Shown piece after piece: positions 53,512 to 64,000 of a stretch of DNA of 64,000 nt (position 1 is its first letter; each line of letters begins with the position of its first letter). This DNA is from Viola odorata (lineage: Eukaryota > Streptophyta > Magnoliopsida > Malpighiales > Violaceae): NCBI GenBank assembly GCA_963691705.1, contig OY829546.1, positions 33,636,040 through 33,700,039 of the forward strand, written 5' to 3'. A program made the position numbers and the translations under genes. Below the pieces are notes generated by a model. That model searched no databases. It saw only the letters and a program-made list of their open reading frames with translations, and was not told the DNA's origin.

Positions 53512-55131
53512 TCATTTGCATTTGTTCAACAGTTGGGCTAACTGAAAGTTTTCCTCTGGGTTGAGGTTATCGCTAACCAGAAATATGGCCCCGTCTACCC
53601 CGTTAACTGGGAATTGAGTCATTTTGTCTATAGGCTGAGTGTGTTTCTCATCATTTTGTTCATATGGGTCAACTGTCACTCATACATACCTATCGCAACT
53701 CTTCTGAGTCATGAGCAGGTAGCATTCAGCCGCTAACTTCTGATTACCCCGGATGGATACTTCAACTTCAGGTGCTTTTGCGATATCGCTGCTCCGAAAT
53801 GGTTGAGGAATGGCCGCCCAATATGGCGTTATAAGGCAGATTTAGATCCACCACCAAGAATAAAAGCTCCTCTGACCTTTTGGAGGTATCTTCCTTAAAA
53901 TATACAGGTAAAGTGGTTACTCCAGTCACTGGAATGGGAACTCTGTCTACTCCGATAATGGGTTTTTTACAGGGTGTAAGCTCGTCGTCGGGACGCTTCA
54001 CCAGATTGTAAGCTTCCAGTGAAAACAAGTTTACGGCGCTTCAGTTGTCAACTAGAGTCCTCCTGACTCCATGGCTAGCGATAATGGGCATAACTACTAA
54101 CGCATCATTATGCGGATATACCACGCCTTTCTCATCCTCTTCAGAGAAGGATAATATCATAGATCCAAGGCGTTTATCACCTCACTCTTGATCGACATGC
54201 TCGCTCGCTTCCGCTTATCCCCTGACGTGGGCGATAGCTGTGCGGACTCATCCAAATAAGATGTGCCTCCCGCAATGATGTTGATGATGGGCACATCTTC
54301 GTCGTTAATCGTGAGAGTTTCTCTATTTCTTCTGGCCAGACCTGCGTCGTTGTCTAGAACACGGGAAGGTGTCAGTATGTCGTCGGATACTCTGTTTGCT
54401 GAGTTATTCTTAGCCTCTTCTGAGTCATGAGCAGGTAGCATTCAGCCGCTAACTTCTGATTACCCCGGATGGATACTTCAACTTCAGGTGCTTTTGCGAT
54501 ATCGCTGCTCTGAAATGGTTGAGGAATGGCCGCCCCAATATGGCGTTATAAGGCAGATTTAGATCCACCACCAAGAATAAAAGCTCCTCTGACCTTTTGG
54601 AGGTATCTTCCTTAAAATATATAGGTAAAGTGGTTACTCCAGTCACTGGAATGGGAACTCCGTCTACTCCGATAATGGGTTTTTTACAGGGTGTAAGCTC
54701 ATCGCCGGGACGCTTCATCAGATTGTAAGCTTCCAGTGAAAACAAGTTTACGGCGCTTCAGTTGTCAACTAGAGTCCTCCTGACTCCATGGCTAGCGATA
54801 ATGGGCGTAACTACTAACGCATCATTATTCGGATATACCACGCCTTTCTCATCCTCTTCAGAGAAGGATAATATCATAGATACAAGGCGCTTATCGCCTC
54901 ACTCTTGATCGACATGCTCGCTCGCTTCCGCTTATCCCCTACCGTGGGCGATAGCTGTGCGGACTCATCCAAATAAGGTGTGCCTCCCGCAATGATGTTG
55001 ATGATGGGTACATCTTCGTCGTTAATCGTGAGAGTTTCTCTATTTCTTCTGGCCAGACCTGCGTCGTTGTCTAGAACACGGGAAGGTGTCAGTCTGTCGT
55101 CGGATACTCTGTTTGCCGAGTTATTCTTAGC
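53512..55131 (-). pseudogene. Element E protease region with 716-bp tandem duplication
   Basis: Two copies of a segment, 53699-54414 and 54415-55131, each with the protease block (NLFSLEAYNL..., CKKPIIGVD, LVVDLNLPYNAILG) and the preceding linker (INDEDVPIINIIAGGT). The joints are marked by CTCTTCT at 53699, 54415 and 55132. The copies differ at about 16 sites by eye. Both carry a stop inside the active-site block (DN-stop-SAVNLF), so the stop is older than the duplication. Confidence 0.87.
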
Positions 55132-56894
55132 CTCTTCTCATATTTTGATAGCGAATTCTCCCAGATAACCTTCTTCGACTAGGCACTCTATCGCTAATTT
55201 GAGCCCTCTACATACTTCCGTAGAATGTCCTTTGGCCTTGTGAAATTTGCAATAAGCATTTTCTCTTCTTCCCAAGGTTACCCCCGGCCTTACAGGGGCT
55301 GGATAACGGATGGGTAGATTCCACTGTTCCACTATCGCTAGTATCTCTGCCCTGGGTAAGATGAAAGAAGGAAGGTCTGAGTCATGTACTCGTCCCTTAG
55401 GGGGATCTCCCTGTCGCTGCGCTGAGGAATCACCAGACTTTCCCTTTGAGGAGTTACCTCTTCTCCGGTTAGAGGTCCTGGGAATGTGATCCTTTCGCTG
55501 AGCGTAATCGTCGATGAACCGATCTTCAGAAGTAGCAGGAACGGGAGCATTATGGACTGGAGGCATAACTGGCGGCATGTTCCGAATCATGTCCCTATTC
55601 TCTTCCTCTTCCATCCTCGCATAGTTGTGGGCTTTCAGCCTTAACGCATCTAAGGTTGCTGGCGGGTCAACCATTAAAGCATCTCTAAACTTTCCATAAC
55701 AACAGTTTCACTTTAAGGCTTCTATGGCGAAATCAACCGTTACACCTGGCGTTAGCAACATCTGGGTGTCAAAATAATGGAGGAAGCTCTTTAAGGATTC
55801 CTGAGGTTTTCTGTGTAGGTCGAACAAGGCAGCAGCAGACTTTCTGATGGGGATTGTGGTGCTGAATCGACTCCTGAATTTAGATTCTAACTGCGAGAAG
55901 CTATCAATAGACCCACCTGGAAGACCTTCAAACCATAAGCGCGCGACCCCTGACAGGGTCATTACAAATATCTAACACAAAGCAGCGTCATTATGGGTCT
56001 GAAACTGCACAAAGTCCTTCACTTTGTTAAGGTGGGAAATGGGATCTCGGGTACCGTCATAGGATTCTGAGGGGAGCTTCACATGTCTACTAACTCTATG
56101 ACGCCTTATGCGCAGGCTAAAGGGGTGGCCAGAAGTATTATCAAGAATTTTATGTGCATGCCGAGGTGGGGATACCTCCAAGTGATGCCTACGATCTCGC
56201 GGATCACTAATATGAAGTCGCCTGGGAGTCGGACTGCAACTCCTTGGCGAGCGAGTTCTATGTCTCCTGCTGGATCTTTCACTCCTCCTAGGGGACATAT
56301 CCCTATCATTTTCATTTCTTCTACCGTCCCAACGACCTCTGTCCTCGTCACGCCGTTGTCGTCCCTCTCGAGGAATAGGAAGTAAGGGCACTTGTGGTAT
56401 ATATGACTCCACTGTCCTGTGAGTAAATTATACAAGGCTTACTGGCGCATTCAACGCAGGCAACGTCGGAGGGGCGCTCGCCTGCAACGGGGACGACAAC
56501 GGCCGTTCCGCGATGATAGGTGGAGTAAAAACAAACTGGGATGGGACGCCTGATCCAGAAGCATTAGGTGTGAATCTAGCAGCCAATTCTGTTAAATGGT
56601 CCAACTGGGCACAAAGGACTGAAATTGAGCTCGCGAAAGGGTTATTCGCGCTGTCTATCACGGATCCCCTTGACTGAGGAATAAAATGACTGGACCCCGC
56701 TATTTGGGATAAAGGAGTATGTGATTGGGACACAAACGTTCCCGCTGCTTGATCAGGGGAAAGATCTGACATTCCTGGAGGAATTTCTTGCACCGAGGTG
56801 GGAGCATCAGAAGTGGCAAAAGCGAAAGTCGCTTGCGGGTATCAAATGGAAGGCTAGAGGACTGAGTCAACGGCGGATCTGAATCAGAAGCCAT
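55132..56894 (-). pseudogene. gag: Element E Gag
   Basis: Start MASDSDPPLTQSSS at 56894. The order is a Ser/Pro-rich N-terminus, ARFTPNASGSG, an Arg-rich stretch (RSERSSRRHRTRSPRSCSPTPRR), the Gag core (RHVKLPSESYDGTRDPISHLNKVKDFVQFQTHNDAALC ... RLWFEGLPGGSIDSFSQLESKFRSRFSTTIPIRKSAAALF), LRLKAHNYARMEEEE and the zinc-binding YCKFHKAKGHSTEVC. Breaks lie at about 56795 (frameshift), 56430, 55970 and 55705. Confidence 0.87.
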
Positions 56895-56958
56895 AATCTT
56901 CCAATTCCCAGAAGAACAGAGCTTGGCTATTAAGGATGCTCACTTAATTAGAACCAAA

Positions 56959-56977
56959 GCTCTCAATGAAAGCACCA
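56959..56977 (-). other. Primer binding site, element E
   Basis: TGGTGCTTTCATTGAGAGC on the minus strand, three bases after the LTR end, identical to B and D. Confidence 0.85.
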
Positions 56978-56980
56978 ATT

Positions 56981-57494
56981 TGATAAGATTTGATCTACTG
57001 TGGGAGCGGGGTAGAGATTACGGCTATCTGGGATCACTATTGCGGCAGTCCGTCGTACCTGTAAATCGCCGGAGGGGGGCTCTAGCGTAGACACTCCGAT
57101 GCTTAAGTTAGTATGGCCGTGCAATTTGGCAGAGATTTTGGTAGAGAATTTGATCGTACCTTTGATCTAGAAATTAGTGGTATTTATAGCCAAGGAAGGT
57201 CGTTACCCCCAGGGGTGGGCGTTATCGCGGGGAGATAACGCCCGGGATGACGTCAGCACGCGTCAGCATGATAGGGTATCACTGGTGAGATATCGCCTGT
57301 TAGAGGTTGTCGGGGCGGCCTGGGATAGGATAATGCCATGTGCCCCCCCCCGGCTGATGTCGACCATCCCAGGATTCCTCAGCCTAACACGAGCGGCAGC
57401 CGGGGCATTGATGCCAATCAAGGGCTACGGGGACCTGGCTTGGACTTGGGGTGAGAAGATAGATATACCCTTGGTGTTTCATCAATTGTTATCA
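56981..57494 (-). repeat. Element E 5' LTR
   Basis: 514 bp, TGATAAGATTTG to TTGTTATCA. It has TGACGTCA at 57248-57255, the palindromic GGCGTTATC...GATAACGCC pair near 57218-57242, and GATGTCGACCATCCCAG at 57356-57372 next to a C tract. The conserved block with ACACTCCGATGC is at 57060-57112. Confidence 0.93.
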
Positions 57495-57955
57495 ATTTCC
57501 CAAGAGGAACCTGAGTCGTACTCCTCAGAGGGGGTTGCAGGGTACGCAGTGTGCGGAGTTGGAATTTGTTTAGTGGTCGGGGGTGTAAGAGCAGTGATTG
57601 GTGTGGATTTAGGTGATTTGGGGACGGAGGGTGATTTCATGGTAGTGGGGGTGGAATGGTGCGGTGGGTTAATGGTTACAGTGGCGGGAGGTGGTGGTTG
57701 AGTAGTGACAGTAACAGCTGGGGTAGTAGCCGGTGGAGGTGAAGTGGTCACTAGCGGCTGCACTAGGGTGGAGCATGTGGCTAGGCTTTTCTTAGATTTT
57801 TGGGATTTGGATATGGAGACAGGAGGTGGAGGAGTCATCGTTACAGCGGAGAGAGGGACGACAGCGACAGGGGTAGCGATAACCGGAGTGGTGGTCATGG
57901 GCGTGCTTCTGGTTGCTCTGTCGGAACAGGTGACGACGTGTTTGGAGGGTGCCAT
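57495..57955 (-). pseudogene. Element F: Athila post-pol ORF, N-terminal part
   Basis: Start MAPSKHVVTCSDRATRS at 57955. The open frame is Pro/Thr-rich (TTPVIATPVAVVPL, VTVTTQPPPPATVTINPP), ending in an acidic stretch (PSEEYDSGSSWEID) at the E junction. The start resembles the A ORF (MAPKTKKPARK). It continues at 41246, beyond element E. Confidence 0.82.
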
Positions 57956-58585
57956 TGTTGGAGAAGGAGGGGAAGTTGTAGAGCCTGGAGCGTGATTTGG
58001 AGAAGAGAGAAAAAGCAAAAAGCAAACAAAAAGTAGGAGAGAAGGTGAGCAGAGGAGTAATGAAAAGGAAAGGCGTGGGACTTGCCTTTATGTACGGCTG
58101 TACTAGCCGTTTGTCTTTATCCAAGTGCGTGGATGTGGGCTTGAGTGGTCAAGTAGAATCCTAACTACCTGCAAATCTGAACCAAAAAATCTTCTCCTTT
58201 TCAAATAAAGAATATGGGAATGTCTTATTTGAAAAGGAGTTGAAAAAGGTGGCACAGAGAGGGAAAGAAAATTAATTATGGATGAAAAGGGAAATAAGAA
58301 AGGAAATGGAGAAAATCTAGGAGAGGAAAATTAGAAGAATTAAAATAAAAATCGAAAATAAGAAGGGGAATCGAAAAATAAAAATAAAAATAAAAAATAA
58401 AAATAAGGAAAAGGAGAAAATCAAAGGGAAAGGAGAATAAAGAAAATCCTATTTTATACAAATTAAGGGAGTGGATATAGAAATAAAAATAAAAGAGGGA
58501 GAGTAAGAAATAAGGGAAAGAAATGTGGGTTGCCTACTACGAAGTGCCTTAGTTAGTGTCAAGGCCTTGACGGTGATGACACAGA
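57956..58585 (-). other. Element F spacer between integrase and post-pol ORF
   Basis: No gene. On the minus strand it is T-rich (runs of ATTTTTATTTTTATTT near 58375-58405) with the leader of the post-pol ORF, like 12822-13373 of element A. Confidence 0.6.
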
Positions 58586-59905
58586 TTACTCCCGAGCAGG
58601 AGGCTCTGTCACCTCCATTTCTTCAGTTGTGAAGGGCTTCAAGTGGTGACCGTTGACCTTGAAGATGACCCCGGTATCCATTCTCTAAATTTTAACGGCG
58701 CTATGATCGTATACGGCTGTAACCAAGTAAGGGCCAGTCCACTTGGACTTTAGTTTACTTGCCAAAAGTTTGAGATGAGAGTTGTACAATAAAATCTTTT
58801 GTCCAACAGTAAAGGATTTATGAGAAAGTAACTTATCATGGTGGGCTTTTGTCTTACCCTTATAGATCAATGCATTCTCATAGGCATTATCACGAAGTTC
58901 CTCCAATTCTTGGATTTGTAGACGTCTATGTTGTCCGGCCTCACCGATATCCTTGTTGACCTTGCGGATCGCCTAGAATTCCTTGTGCTCAATTTCCACC
59001 AGTAGGTGGCATGGTTTGCCACAGACAAGGCAGTAAGGTGTCATGCCAATGGGGATCTTAAAGATCGTACGGTAGGCCCAAAGAGCATCGTCCAGCTTCA
59101 AGATCCAGTCCTTCCTAGATTGATTGATAGTCTTCTCGAGGATGGACTTAATCTCACTGTTGGACACCTCGGCCTGTCCATTGGTCTGTGGGTGATACGC
59201 GGTGGAGAATCGGTGGGTGACGCCATACGTGGTAAGAAGGTTGGCCATGATACAATTGCAGAAGTGTGTACCACGGTCCCTGATGAGTGCTTGCGGAGTA
59301 CCAAACCTGTTGAAAATATTAGTGCGGAGAAAATCTACAACTTTAGAATCTTCAATTTTGGTCGCCTTGGCCTCGACCCATTTGGAAACATAATCAACCG
59401 CAAGTAAAATATAGATATTACCAAGTGAGTTAGGGAAAAGACCCATGAAATCGATGCCCCAAATGTCAAAAATCTCACAAGCCAGGATGCTAGTGAGAGG
59501 CATCTAATTTCGGGCAGCTATATTACCAGTCATTTGATAGAGAGGGCATGCTGCACAAAATATATAGCTATCTTTGAAGATCGAGGGACAAAAGAACCCA
59601 GGCTCCAGAACTTTCAGGGTCGTCTTCTTGGCACTAAAGTGTCCTCCTTTAGTCATGGAATGGCAAACCTTAAGGATATAGGGTACCTCGTCGAGGGTCA
59701 CACAACGTCGTATGATCTGGTCATAGCAATGCTTCCATAGGTACAGGCTATCCTAAGCATAGTACTTCGCCTACTTTCTAATCCTATGCCACTCCGAGGC
59801 TGTGGAATCTGTGGGAAAAGAACCAGTAGCGCAAAAGTTAGCAATGTCAAAAAACCATGGGAATTGAGCAGCGTGGGCTAGACAAACATAAGTGCTGAAA
59901 GTAGA
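58586..59905 (-). pseudogene. Element F integrase (Athila)
   Basis: Reads from SPWF-like [17 protein letters not shown] near 59870 through the HHCC region (HSMTKGGHFSAKK ... CAACPLYQ), [45 protein letters not shown] and KWTGPYLVTAVYDHSAVKI to a stop at 58586-58588. The in-frame stops are at 59501-59503, 58973-58975 and 58685-58687. RT and gag of F are missing: the sequence is cut at about 59905 by plus-strand sequence of G. Confidence 0.88.
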
Positions 59906-60730
59906 TCTAGGGCAAGACACATCAAAGGTCTTCTGCCCTAGACGAATCAAAGCTAGAAAAGGTTCGTACCCCTTCTTTAAAAAGATTAAAAAAAAAAAAA
60001 ATTCAAAAGAGAACAGAATAAAATCAAAAATAAAAGAAGGGGGCAAAACAAGAACAAAAGAACCTACTACCAGCACCGCATTAAGAGAAGAACTTCCTGC
60101 CCAACAAGAAGAAATCCTTTGTCTAGCCCTCAGATGCATCATCATGCCCTCGACGAGCATTGTCTTACCAACCTCGCCTTTTTCCTAGCCAAGGAATCCA
60201 TCCAGGTTTGAGTTGGTTATCTCTCTTCTTTCTCTTCCTTCTCTTCTTGTTTTCTCTCTTTCTGTTTTATTCTTTTCCTTCCCTTTTCTTCTTCTTTTTC
60301 CTTCTTTTTCTAAGCCTAGCCTTTCCCATTTCTTTCTTTTTGCTGATGCGAAGTTCTTTCCGATTGATTGATTGCCCATGCATGCGTACTACGTACTCGG
60401 ATTGATGTGCATGTCTGGTTTTGTGCTGCACTAGTTGCATTTAGTTTTGAGTGATTAAACACCTAGCCTTGTTTATGAGTGGGAGCGCAAACACTTATCT
60501 TATGAGGATTACTTGTGTTTAGGCCTAATATGGTAAAGTCTTACCTTTAGGGTCGTTATCCTTCTGATTTGATGTAGGTGTTATCTAGGCAGAATCAACT
60601 TTGTCAAGGCCTAGCTTGCTGACTGGTTTGTTTATTCTTGTGCCATGCTTGAATGGGTGTTGTTCATTTCTAGGGCTATTTTTAGTTTTGTTAATGCTCG
60701 AAGGCGAGCATTGGGCAATGTGGGGATGTT
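59906..60730 (+). other. 3' noncoding region of a G-type element, left copy
   Basis: No gene. Plus-strand order as in the A 3' region: an A tract near 59989, CTAGCCCTCAG, CCTAGCCAAGGAATCCATCCA (compare A 16570-16590), a CT-rich stretch at 60220-60320, and GGCGAGCATTGGGCAATGTGGGGATGTT directly before the LTR, the polypurine-like tract. The LTR at 60731 therefore acts as a 3' LTR for this sequence. Confidence 0.75.
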
Positions 60731-62407
60731 TGATAGTGTGTGTCTTGAGCATATTTTTCTCCTTATTTTTAGCCTTTTCTTCGGCATGATACTGCTGAAT
60801 TGCCTCTATTTCCATCTTTGTTGTAGATCAGTGCCAAAAGGAAGAATTGAACGAAAACATGTGGATTTGGATGGATTTCTTAGTAGCTCGAAACATCAAG
60901 GCCTAGAAGATCGAAGTGTTGCCGTGCCCCTGATGCTAACCAGACCAGAGAGCAAACTATTGCCCACGACACTTCTGCATCAGTTCTTAATTAAAAGGCT
61001 AGAGAGAAAGATTCCCAAAGAATCGCACGATATTCCTTGCGTTTCTAGAAGATTCCATACGCATCCAGAATATTCCCTAGATGCTGATTTTGTCATCTTG
61101 CCCTCGACGCCGCGCGCTTCCAGAATATTCCCAGAATATCCCTTTTTGGGCCAAATAGCCTCCCTCCGTGTTTTTGCATCTCCTTAGCTGGATTTTATCA
61201 TTTTGTAGTCCCTTAGTTGGATTTTGTCCTCTTGTGGGCAAGAGGGTATTTAAACCTCTAGTTTTTAGGATTTTAGGACATCTTGTAAATAATTTTTACT
61301 TTCTTCTTTTGGGAGCCACCTCTTTTTCTCTCCTCCCCCTTTTGGGTGATGGCTGAGATATCTTCATCCAGCAACCGTTGTATTTAACCGGAGCTTTGCT
61401 CCGGCCGGTAACATTTATTAGTTTCCTTCTTCTTGTTCTTCTTCTTTTATGCAATCTTTCTTTTCCTATTTTGTTTATTTGTTTTGTGGTATGAGTAGCT
61501 AGATTCTCCCTTCTTAGCAGAGGTATTTTGAGCGTTGCATAAAGGTAGTCAAGAGGCCAAATCGTTCTTCATATATTCTTATTGTTGTATTTGCTTGTTT
61601 GTCGATTTCTTGTTAATTCGTCTAGGGCAAGATTAGAAGTCTGGCCAGCTAATAACTAGACCTAGATGATTACTGTCATCCTAATGGTAATAATTGACGT
61701 GAGGCCATTAGGAAGAGTAGACACCTAGAACGGAGTAATTGCTATAGTGTGATCTCACCAATCTAGGGCAAGCAGTCGACTAGGGCGTTATCGCGAGTCT
61801 GGCAAGCTAAGAGGTCACGCCCTAGACATGTCTTACCTCTGCTTTATGGGCATTTTGAGTATTGCCTCCTCGCATTCGTGCCTGGAGAGGCTACATCATA
61901 TGTGGAAACGAGGGGTAGCTTCTCTTAAGAAGGTAAGTAGGGGGTTTAAGTGGAAACTTGGCCCCTATAGCATGTCTATGGCATGAGAATAGAATATCCT
62001 TGAGCCGATGATTATCTAGCCCTGGATGCAACCTGAGAATGTCCTTTGCTAAGATCTCTAATCATCTGACTTTATTTATTTACTGGATTTCTGTTTGCAT
62101 GTCTTGCCCTTGATTTTTATTTGCATGTCTTGCCCCTGATTACTCTTTATTTTCCTGCCCTTGATATTTGCTTTTAATTAATTGTCTTGTTAGCAACTAT
62201 CTCTATCTTGGTTAACTAGATTAACCAACCAACCAACCCCCCTCCCCCCCTTCTGTTTCTTTTATTGTTTTACTTTGTATCTGGCCTTGTCTAGTGTATG
62301 TCTTCACCATTCTCTGTGGATCGAACCTCTTGCCACTGTCTTCAATCTTTTTTGTTGCATGTGATAAGTTGTAATTATTTTATCGTGCCCTCGACAAGCA
62401 CCGATCA
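60731..62407 (+). repeat. Element G LTR
   Basis: 1677 bp from TGATAGTG to ACCGATCA. It resembles solo LTR S over its 5' and 3' thirds (CTTAGCTGGA, GGGAGCCACCTC, the CGGAGC-TTT-GCTCCG hairpin near 61389-61403). A TATA-like GTATTTAAACC lies near 61247. On the left it has a 3' noncoding region, on the right a primer site, so it is shared by two copies or ends a tandem arrangement. Confidence 0.9.
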
Positions 62408-62410
62408 AAT

Positions 62411-62428
62411 TGGTGTCGTTGCCGGGGA
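62411..62428 (+). other. Primer binding site, element G
   Basis: TGGTGTCGTTGCCGGGGA, four bases after the LTR, complementary to tRNA-Asp with two C-to-T changes relative to element A. Confidence 0.87.
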
Positions 62429-62504
62429 GTGGTGTTAAGTCATTCCCTAGACAATTCCAGATATATATTTTTTTCTTTGTTTCTTTTATTTATTTCTTTC
62501 TTCA

Positions 62505-63413
62505 ATGTCTTATTTTAATTCTTATTCTTACTCACCCTCTTTTCCTCAGTATTTTACTCCTAACCCCCCGTGGTGGAAATAAGGAAATTTCAACTATGGA
62601 GTGCAAGCAGCACCTAGCTATCAATATTATCCGCCTCCACAACCTCCACAAGACCAAGGGTTGTCTCAAAAAAATCTGGCTGCAATAGCTAACATGGAGA
62701 GCCAACTTGAGGAGTTGCAATTAACCTTGCAGGAGATTAAGATGTCGAGACGCCTAGAGGCATTAGCTGACTTGGTGAATCAAGCTTAAGAGACTTTGAA
62801 GGAGCTTAAGGAGCAGAGGCACCAAGAGGCCATTGAAGCAAACTTTGCATGCCTACCAGAGCATCTTGCCCCCGACGTTGGACCACCTGAACCCACCCAT
62901 CTTGCCCTAGACGTTACCCCTGCACCTGGACCAAAAATTTTAGCTCCAACACTTCTGCCCAGTCACTCCATGAGTCACCCTATCACCCCCATAGAACAAC
63001 ATTTGCAGCACTTAAATAGTGACGACAATTTAAGTGAAGAGGAGAATTTGCCCACAACCATTCTATGGGAGTTGTCATCTGAGCGTCATGACCAAGATGT
63101 TGAGTCTTATGGGATAGAGGACCTTTTCATGCCCACAGATGAGCTAAAATTGGACGGTCCAAGATGTCTTCCTTCAGAGCCAGGAGCCAACGTGGAGTTC
63201 AAGGCCAGTGCAGTCACAATGTTGAGCGATGCAAATCTGCCAAATTTTTACGACGAGTGTCTTGCCCTAGATGCAGAATTAGAGGCAGAAGTCGTTGTTC
63301 AGCCAAATTTACCAAGTCAACTCAGAATTGTTCTAACACTTTGGTGGGCCAAGGAATTGAGGTTGTTGAGGTTTTTCACCACATCAAATCTTGTGAAGAG
63401 CATCATGCCCTAG
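62505..63413 (+). pseudogene. Element G ORF, unknown protein, two in-frame stops
   Basis: One frame from the ATG at 62505 (MSYFNSYSYSPSFPQYFTPN) to the stop at 63413, with in-frame TAA at 62580-62582 and 62787-62789. It has a Tyr/Pro-rich start (PSYQYYPPPQPPQDQGLSQ), a helical part that may form a coiled coil (MESQLEELQLTLQEIKMSRRLEAL and LKELKEQRHQEAIEA), then acidic sequence with a recurring LAPDV/LALDV/LALDAE motif. I do not recognise it. It may be a much changed Gag C-terminal part or an acquired gene. Both stops could be single changes from Gln or Glu codons. Confidence 0.65.
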
Positions 63414-64000
63414 ACGTAGAATTCAAGCCGGGGGGAGATTAAGAAGGAGGATTTAAGAGAGATTGAGGAAGAGATAATCGAGGACTTGTGCTTTAAAGCC
63501 GTTATGTGTGACAGGGAGATTTCTAAACTTTATTATTGCTTGACTGCATGTTTATTTTTCTGCTTGTTGCATAATTGCTTGTTTTGTTGCGAAAATTTTA
63601 ATATTTTTCAGATTTTTAATCTTTAGATTTTGTTAATATTTTTGTGAATGTGCACTGCCCAGTTTTAAAACCCCCATGTAATAGACACACACTTTTGACT
63701 TGGGCACGATGAACAAAACTGCCCATTGGCATGTCAAGCCCTAATTAGTCAAACTATGCCTGTTAACCCTTATATCCATATCTAGGCCTAGACTCCAATA
63801 GTCAAAACAGCACCCTGTGAGCACTTTGAGCTTTCATGCCATATATTTTTCATGTGAGAATAGAATGCTTAGTTAGGCACTAGCTGGACTTGCATGATAT
63901 CCCTAGGTATAGGCACCATAGACATGGGAAAGCAACAAAACGACAAAAGTCTTCGCATCAATGTCTTATTTCTTTCTTTCTTTCTTTTCTCCCTTTTTTC
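63414..64000 (+). other. Element G 3' noncoding region
   Basis: No gene. It begins with GGGGGGAGATTAAG just after the ORF, and then follows the order of the A 3' region 15520-15930 (TTTTTCAGATTTTT, ACTGCCCAGTTTTAAAACCC, ATATCCATATCTAGGCC, ATGGGAAAGC, TCTTCGCATCAATGTCT). Confidence 0.8.

Larger units (their letters stand above)
41247..57494 (-). mobile_element. Element E: Tat-like retrotransposon with antisense gene cassette
   Basis: 16.2 kb between two LTRs about 4% different by eye. Gag-pol is on the minus strand (56894 to 50328), and four antisense genes are on the plus strand (42615 to 49069). It is inserted in the post-pol ORF of Athila relic F. The flanking 5-mers are GTTTT (41242-41246) and ATTTC (57495-57499), which differ by two transitions, so the target duplication is decayed or uncertain. 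The first bases of the left LTR are also mutated (TTATAAG for TGATAAG). A 716-bp tandem duplication lies in the protease region. Confidence 0.9.
62429..64000 (+). mobile_element. Element G: non-autonomous Athila-like element, internal region
   Basis: After the LTR and primer site there is no Gag, RT or integrase. The only coding region is a 303-codon frame (62505-63413), and the rest matches the A 3' region (for example CTTATATCCATATCTAG at 15728 and 63767). The right end lies beyond the window. Confidence 0.82.

Noticed and set aside
41242..57499. Claiming an exact target duplication for E
   Set aside because: The flanking 5-mers GTTTT and ATTTC differ at two places. They can be explained by two transitions but do not prove a duplication.
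57177..57701. 174-codon ORF across the E 5' LTR into F
   Set aside because: It crosses an insertion junction, is Gly/Val-rich through GT-rich sequence, and its first part is LTR (also at 41444).
1..64000. CRISPR array, prokaryotic operon, phage or tRNA/rRNA genes
   Set aside because: The repeats at 1-201, 21770, 33430 and 49690 are degenerate tandem units without regular spacers. The introns, LTRs and primer sites show plant nuclear retroelements. No tRNA cloverleaf was recognised.

Overview
The window is repeat-rich nuclear DNA of a flowering plant. It is made almost entirely of nested Ty3/gypsy LTR retrotransposons of two lineages: Athila (tRNA-Asp primer site, CDLGA-type protease, extra ORF after pol) and Tat-like (dual RNase H, long 3' region). 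I found no host gene, rRNA, tRNA or CRISPR array. The sequence does not fix the species.

Layout, with labels used below. B is a Tat-like element on the minus strand, from beyond the left edge to 20963. B is split by S, a solo LTR at 410-2010 (5-bp target duplication GCCGC), and by A, a young Athila element on the plus strand at 5563-18180 (target duplication CCCAT, LTRs about 0.5% different by eye). B itself sits inside the integrase gene of C, a plus-strand Tat-like element visible from 20964. C is split by D, a minus-strand Tat-like element at 25242-38424 (target duplication AAACC), and resumes to about 39756. Then come F, an Athila relic on the minus strand (39757-41246 and 57495-59905), which is split by E, a minus-strand Tat-like element at 41247-57494. 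Last is G, a plus-strand non-autonomous Athila derivative (59906-64000, open to the right).

The most interesting feature is in the Tat-like elements C, D and E. Between the integrase and the 3' LTR each carries a block of genes on the strand opposite to gag-pol. D and E show four such genes (ag1 to ag4) in the same order over 8.1 to 8.6 kb; C shows ag4 and part of ag3. Each gene has a TATA-like box at a conserved distance from its ATG. ag4 has two GT-AG introns: intron 2 is conserved in all three copies, and intron 1 in C and E, where D has a deletion. ag3 has one intron. ag3 and ag4 share one design: an N-terminal domain like the plant 'putative gypsy-type transposon' family (Transposase_28), a basic serine/proline-rich middle and a C-terminal coiled coil. 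ag1 and ag2 are small proteins I do not recognise. D's target duplication shows that the cassette moves with the element.

Between the convergent integrase and ag4 lies a tandem array of hairpin-forming units. B has an unrelated hairpin array just after its integrase. Most proteins are damaged, largely by C-to-T type stop codons, small indels and microhomology deletions. Intact reading frames are A gag-protease (981 aa), the A post-pol ORF, D ag1 and E ag2.
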